Positions 32,250 through 34,650 of a DNA stretch of 34,650 nt are shown piece by piece (the stretch's first letter is position 1; each line of letters starts with the position of its first letter). The notes beneath the pieces are model-generated. The model saw only the letters and a list, made by a program, of their open reading frames with translations. It was not told the DNA's origin and searched no databases. The DNA is from Myxococcales bacterium (lineage in GTDB: Bacteria > Myxococcota > UBA4151). Both the position numbers and the translations under genes were made by a program. The stretch covers positions 1 through 34,650 of the forward strand of contig PBND01000018.1 in NCBI GenBank assembly GCA_002722845.1, written 5' to 3'.

Positions 32250-33167
32250 ATGACCGATCAGGTAGACGAGCCGGCGGCAACGTCGAGCGTACCCGACGCG
32301 GCCCCAGGGGGGCCAGCTGAGGGCTGGACTGATCATCAGCCGGGCCAAGAGTCCGAGCCCAAGCCCGCACCCGGCACCCTGCCTCCCGATTCGGCCACCG
32401 CCCCCCCGACCCAACCTGTGACGTCGCCCCCCGGGTGGAGTGATGGGGTGCCTTATACCCAAGGGCCGGCCCATGCGCCCACCGGACATCCCACAGGCTT
32501 AGGCACCCATGTCCCCGCACCTGGACGTTCCCAGTTGCTGCCTTGGGTCGTCATCGGTGCTCTGTTGATCTTGATCGTGATTCTTCTCGGTGCCCTCAAC
32601 GCTCGAGATTATCATCTGGTCCGGGATGGCGACCGTGTGGTGGTCAAGCGTGGGGGCTGGATTCTCGGGACGACCCGGGACCTCGCTGACAATGAAGTGG
32701 GGCGGCAGGGGGAGTATGCACCCATCGAACTGCCTGCGGGCGTGCATGTTGAGGACGCTCGATTTGGCGAACGAGAGGATCTCAAGCGGGCGATGGTTGA
32801 CCTGATCTTGAAGATCCTCAAACCGGTGGTGGCCGCCGGTGATATGGAGCGTGTCGAAGCCCTTGGACAGCGCTTGGATGCCTTCCGAATCCCCACCGAT
32901 ATTCTGCACCATCCGGCCCATCGAAAGCTGTTCGCTCGGGTGGCGATGGTACGAGGGCACAGGGCCGAGGGGGCCATGCTCGATGGGCTGATGAAAGCTC
33001 GCCAGCACTTCCAACAGGCTCAATTACTCAACGACCCAGCGGCCCGCCAGGCTTTGGGACGATTGCATCGCATTGAAGGACTCTTACAGCGAGGGGCTGC
33101 TGAGTCCTTGAGTCAGTCAGAGGAAACCGGCAAAGATGCCACCCCGGAGGACATCACCGAGTTCTAG
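32250..33167 (+). CDS. Single-pass membrane protein with Pro-rich cytoplasmic N-terminus, unknown function
   Basis: 305 aa. Residues 1-95 are Pro/Gly/Thr-rich and disordered. A single hydrophobic helix, LLPWVVIGALLILIVILLGA, spans 97-116. Residues 120-165 form a small beta unit (YHLVRDGDRVVVKRGGWILG), and 180-290 are helical with a Gln/Ala-rich pattern (GLMKARQHFQQAQLL) that resembles a TPR-like or coiled structure. The ATG has GGGAG 12-16 bases upstream. It is 58 bases after hpt and may be cotranscribed. The layout resembles envelope scaffold proteins, but no family is assigned. Confidence 0.72.
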   Translation: MTDQVDEPAATSSVPDAAPGGPAEGWTDHQPGQESEPKPAPGTLPPDSATAPPTQPVTSPPGWSDGVPYTQGPAHAPTGHPTGLGTHVPAPGRSQLLPWVVIGALLILIVILLGALNARDYHLVRDGDRVVVKRGGWILGTTRDLADNEVGRQGEYAPIELPAGVHVEDARFGEREDLKRAMVDLILKILKPVVAAGDMERVEALGQRLDAFRIPTDILHHPAHRKLFARVAMVRGHRAEGAMLDGLMKARQHFQQAQLLNDPAARQALGRLHRIEGLLQRGAAESLSQSEETGKDATPEDITEF

Positions 33168-33230
33168 CATCGCCTGTGCCTACGTTAAACGACCGAGGCA
33201 ACGGTAGCGTCTGGCGTACGATGACATGTT

Positions 33231-33239
33231 TGCTAGAAT
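33231..33239 (+). promoter_or_regulatory. Extended -10 promoter candidate for the terminal lipoprotein gene
   Basis: TGCTAGAAT combines an extended -10 TG with TAGAAT (5 of 6 to TATAAT). The -35 region (CTGGCG at 33211-33216, 17-base spacer) is weak, as is usual for extended -10 promoters. Transcription would begin near 33246, leaving a short leader with AAAGG before the ATG at 33261. Confidence 0.5.
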
Positions 33240-33260
33240 GCGGTGTCGAAAGGTTTGATC

Positions 33261-34650
33261 ATGCACAATCGCCAGATGGTTTTGCTTACTGCGCTCCTCG
33301 GAGTGGGGCTCGGGCCCGGTTGCGGCTGTGAGGAAGAGGTCTTCATCAAGATCGCACCACGGATCCAGCTTGAAGGGGACGCCGCCGAACTCGATCAAGA
33401 AGACGGAACCATTTGCGTTGAAGAAGCCGATGGCTGTGAACTGCACTTTGGCGCGGTGGGACTGGCGACTCAGGGGGCGCGCACGCTGCTGATGGCGAAC
33501 CCGTCCCATGTCAATCTGCAGGTCTACGAGATCAAGATCGATCCGGATTCACCGGAGGCGCCCCGTCTCAGCACGAACTGGGACAGCGTGGGCAGTAACT
33601 TCCTAGCCGGGAAGAGCTTCGCACCCTTCAAGGTCTACTGGATCCCCGAGGTCGAAACGGCCGAAGAGGTCGAGTTGGGGACGGTGATCTTGGTGACGAA
33701 TGCTGAGAACTCGAGCACTTTGCTCGACGCAGACACATGCAACGCGTTGGGGGCACTGGGCGCTTGTGGTGAAGTCAGGGTGAAGCTCTTTGGCCGGGGG
33801 GTGGACAATGGCCTGCCCGAGGCGAAGGTGATCGCCCGAGTCGGTCAGGATGCCTGGGATGATGGTCCTTGCGACTTCGGCTATGTCGGCCTGCGGGGCC
33901 AAGGGGCCTGTCGGGTTGAGGTGACCAATGTGGGTGAGCGCGACCTCTTGTTGTTCGGTGCCGAGCTCGGCTTCCGTGAACCGGGTCGAGACGACTGCCA
34001 GACCTGCTCCGGTCAGGCTTGGTGCGGTGGCGCCAACGGCAGCTGTGTGGCGGGCCCCTTTGCGGCGGAAGAGACGCCGGAAGCGGGTACAGGATTTCCA
34101 GAGCGTAATCCCTGTGATGATGAGACTCGTTGCGAGCTCGGGCAGTTCTGTGCCGCTGATGCAACGAATGGCGAGGAGGGCTTCTGCTCCTCAGAGGCCG
34201 AGGTGCCCGAGGGCATGAGCATCTTCGCCTTCGATGCTGAACCCCTCTTCAGTCAGGACAACCCCCTCGTCGTGAGCCCAGGCGGTTCGGCGACGCTGAC
34301 CTTGATCTTCAAGCCCTACGCGCTGCGCCGCTACACGGGCAGGCTCGCCCTAAAGACCAATGAACTCGGGCGGCGAAACCTGACGGTCGGGCTCGTCGGC
34401 GTCGGTCACGAGCCGCCGACAGCGGTGCCCGAGATCTCCGCCGTGAACGATGCAGACCCCGTGACCGATGACAATGGGACGGTGCTGGTTGCCCCGCTGG
34501 ATACGGTCGCTGTGTCGGGAATCCACAGCTTTGGTGCAAATGGTGCCGAGATCGCCGGTTACGAGTGGAGCTTCGAGGAGTCCGCTGAGATCGGTGCGTT
34601 TCGTCCCCATGGCTCTCACCTGCTGCCGGAGGACCCGAGCAACGTGACCA
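33261..34650 (+). CDS. Large predicted lipoprotein with Ig/ASH-like (choice-of-anchor) domains, 3' truncated by window
   Basis: The frame is open from ATG 33261 to the window end (463 codons). The signal is LLTALLGVGLGPG with the lipidated Cys21 in GPGC. The mature part starts with a beta domain, GAVGLATQGARTLLMANPSH, typical of choice-of-anchor D/ASPM-SPD-2-Hydin repeats (two or more copies: CRVEVTNVGERDLLLFGAEL, and SPGGSATLTLIFKPY with GRLALKTN). A Cys-rich insert (about 236-315) contains CQTCSGQAWCGGANGSC. From about 380 a PKD-like domain begins (EISAVNDADP, GYEWSFEE). Such proteins are common on the surface of Bradymonadota and myxobacteria. The start has AAAGG upstream and an extended -10 promoter. 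Confidence 0.82.
   Translation, partial: MHNRQMVLLTALLGVGLGPGCGCEEEVFIKIAPRIQLEGDAAELDQEDGTICVEEADGCELHFGAVGLATQGARTLLMANPSHVNLQVYEIKIDPDSPEAPRLSTNWDSVGSNFLAGKSFAPFKVYWIPEVETAEEVELGTVILVTNAENSSTLLDADTCNALGALGACGEVRVKLFGRGVDNGLPEAKVIARVGQDAWDDGPCDFGYVGLRGQGACRVEVTNVGERDLLLFGAELGFREPGRDDCQTCSGQAWCGGANGSCVAGPFAAEETPEAGTGFPERNPCDDETRCELGQFCAADATNGEEGFCSSEAEVPEGMSIFAFDAEPLFSQDNPLVVSPGGSATLTLIFKPYALRRYTGRLALKTNELGRRNLTVGLVGVGHEPPTAVPEISAVNDADPVTDDNGTVLVAPLDTVAVSGIHSFGANGAEIAGYEWSFEESAEIGAFRPHGSHLLPEDPSNVT

Overview
The window is a GC-rich, densely packed chromosomal stretch from a Gram-negative bacterium. It most likely belongs to the former deltaproteobacteria (Myxococcota or Bradymonadota-like). 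The reasons are the many predicted lipoproteins, a Myxococcus-type Cys-rich repeat, Asp-Ala-Gly/Asp-Thr-Gly linkers in secreted proteins, an MCE lipid-transport system, a eukaryote-type Ser/Thr kinase, and frequent GTG/TTG starts with 1-10 base overlaps between genes. This placement is inference from gene content. I saw no tRNA, rRNA, CRISPR array, insertion sequence or prophage, and no gene-free stretch longer than about 220 bases.

Layout. 1-4538 (minus): a lipoprotein M1 aminopeptidase, a HEAT-like protein and the start of a coupled gene cut by the window edge. 4605-10570 (plus): a NodIJ-type ABC exporter, then alanine racemase coupled by 4-base overlaps to a complete MCE/Mla module (permease, ATPase, substrate-binding protein with an extra beta-rich C-terminal domain). 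10660-12547 (plus): a lipoprotein with two cytochrome c-like modules and an outer-membrane barrel candidate. 14830-12500 (minus): an overlapping four-gene operon of FKBP lipoprotein, YqgE/AlgH protein, an unknown protein and a four-helix membrane protein. 14931-16106 (plus): a PLP aminotransferase. 18084-16103 (minus): an L,D-transpeptidase and a purple-acid-phosphatase-like lipoprotein. 18302-19876 (plus): an unknown protein and a nucleotidyltransferase-like protein.

19968-26853 (plus) is a fatty-acid/butyryl-CoA block: thiolase, 3-hydroxyacyl-CoA dehydrogenase, enoyl-CoA hydratase, a small coiled-coil protein, a lipoprotein, two tandem acyl-CoA dehydrogenases and a PHA-granule-region family protein. 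Together the enzymes cover all four steps of a short-chain beta-oxidation cycle (or its reverse). 30706-26874 (minus) is an overlapping operon of Ser/Thr kinase, PanC, an orphan histidine kinase and a lipoprotein. 30844-33167 (plus) holds uracil and hypoxanthine phosphoribosyltransferases and a single-pass membrane protein. From 33261 a large choice-of-anchor-like lipoprotein runs off the end.

The points most worth following up are the duplicated cytochrome-like lipoprotein paired with a barrel, the MCE protein with an appended beta-rich domain, the kinase/panC/kinase operon, the uncharacterised coupled small proteins, and three hairpins placed on or just before ribosome binding sites.
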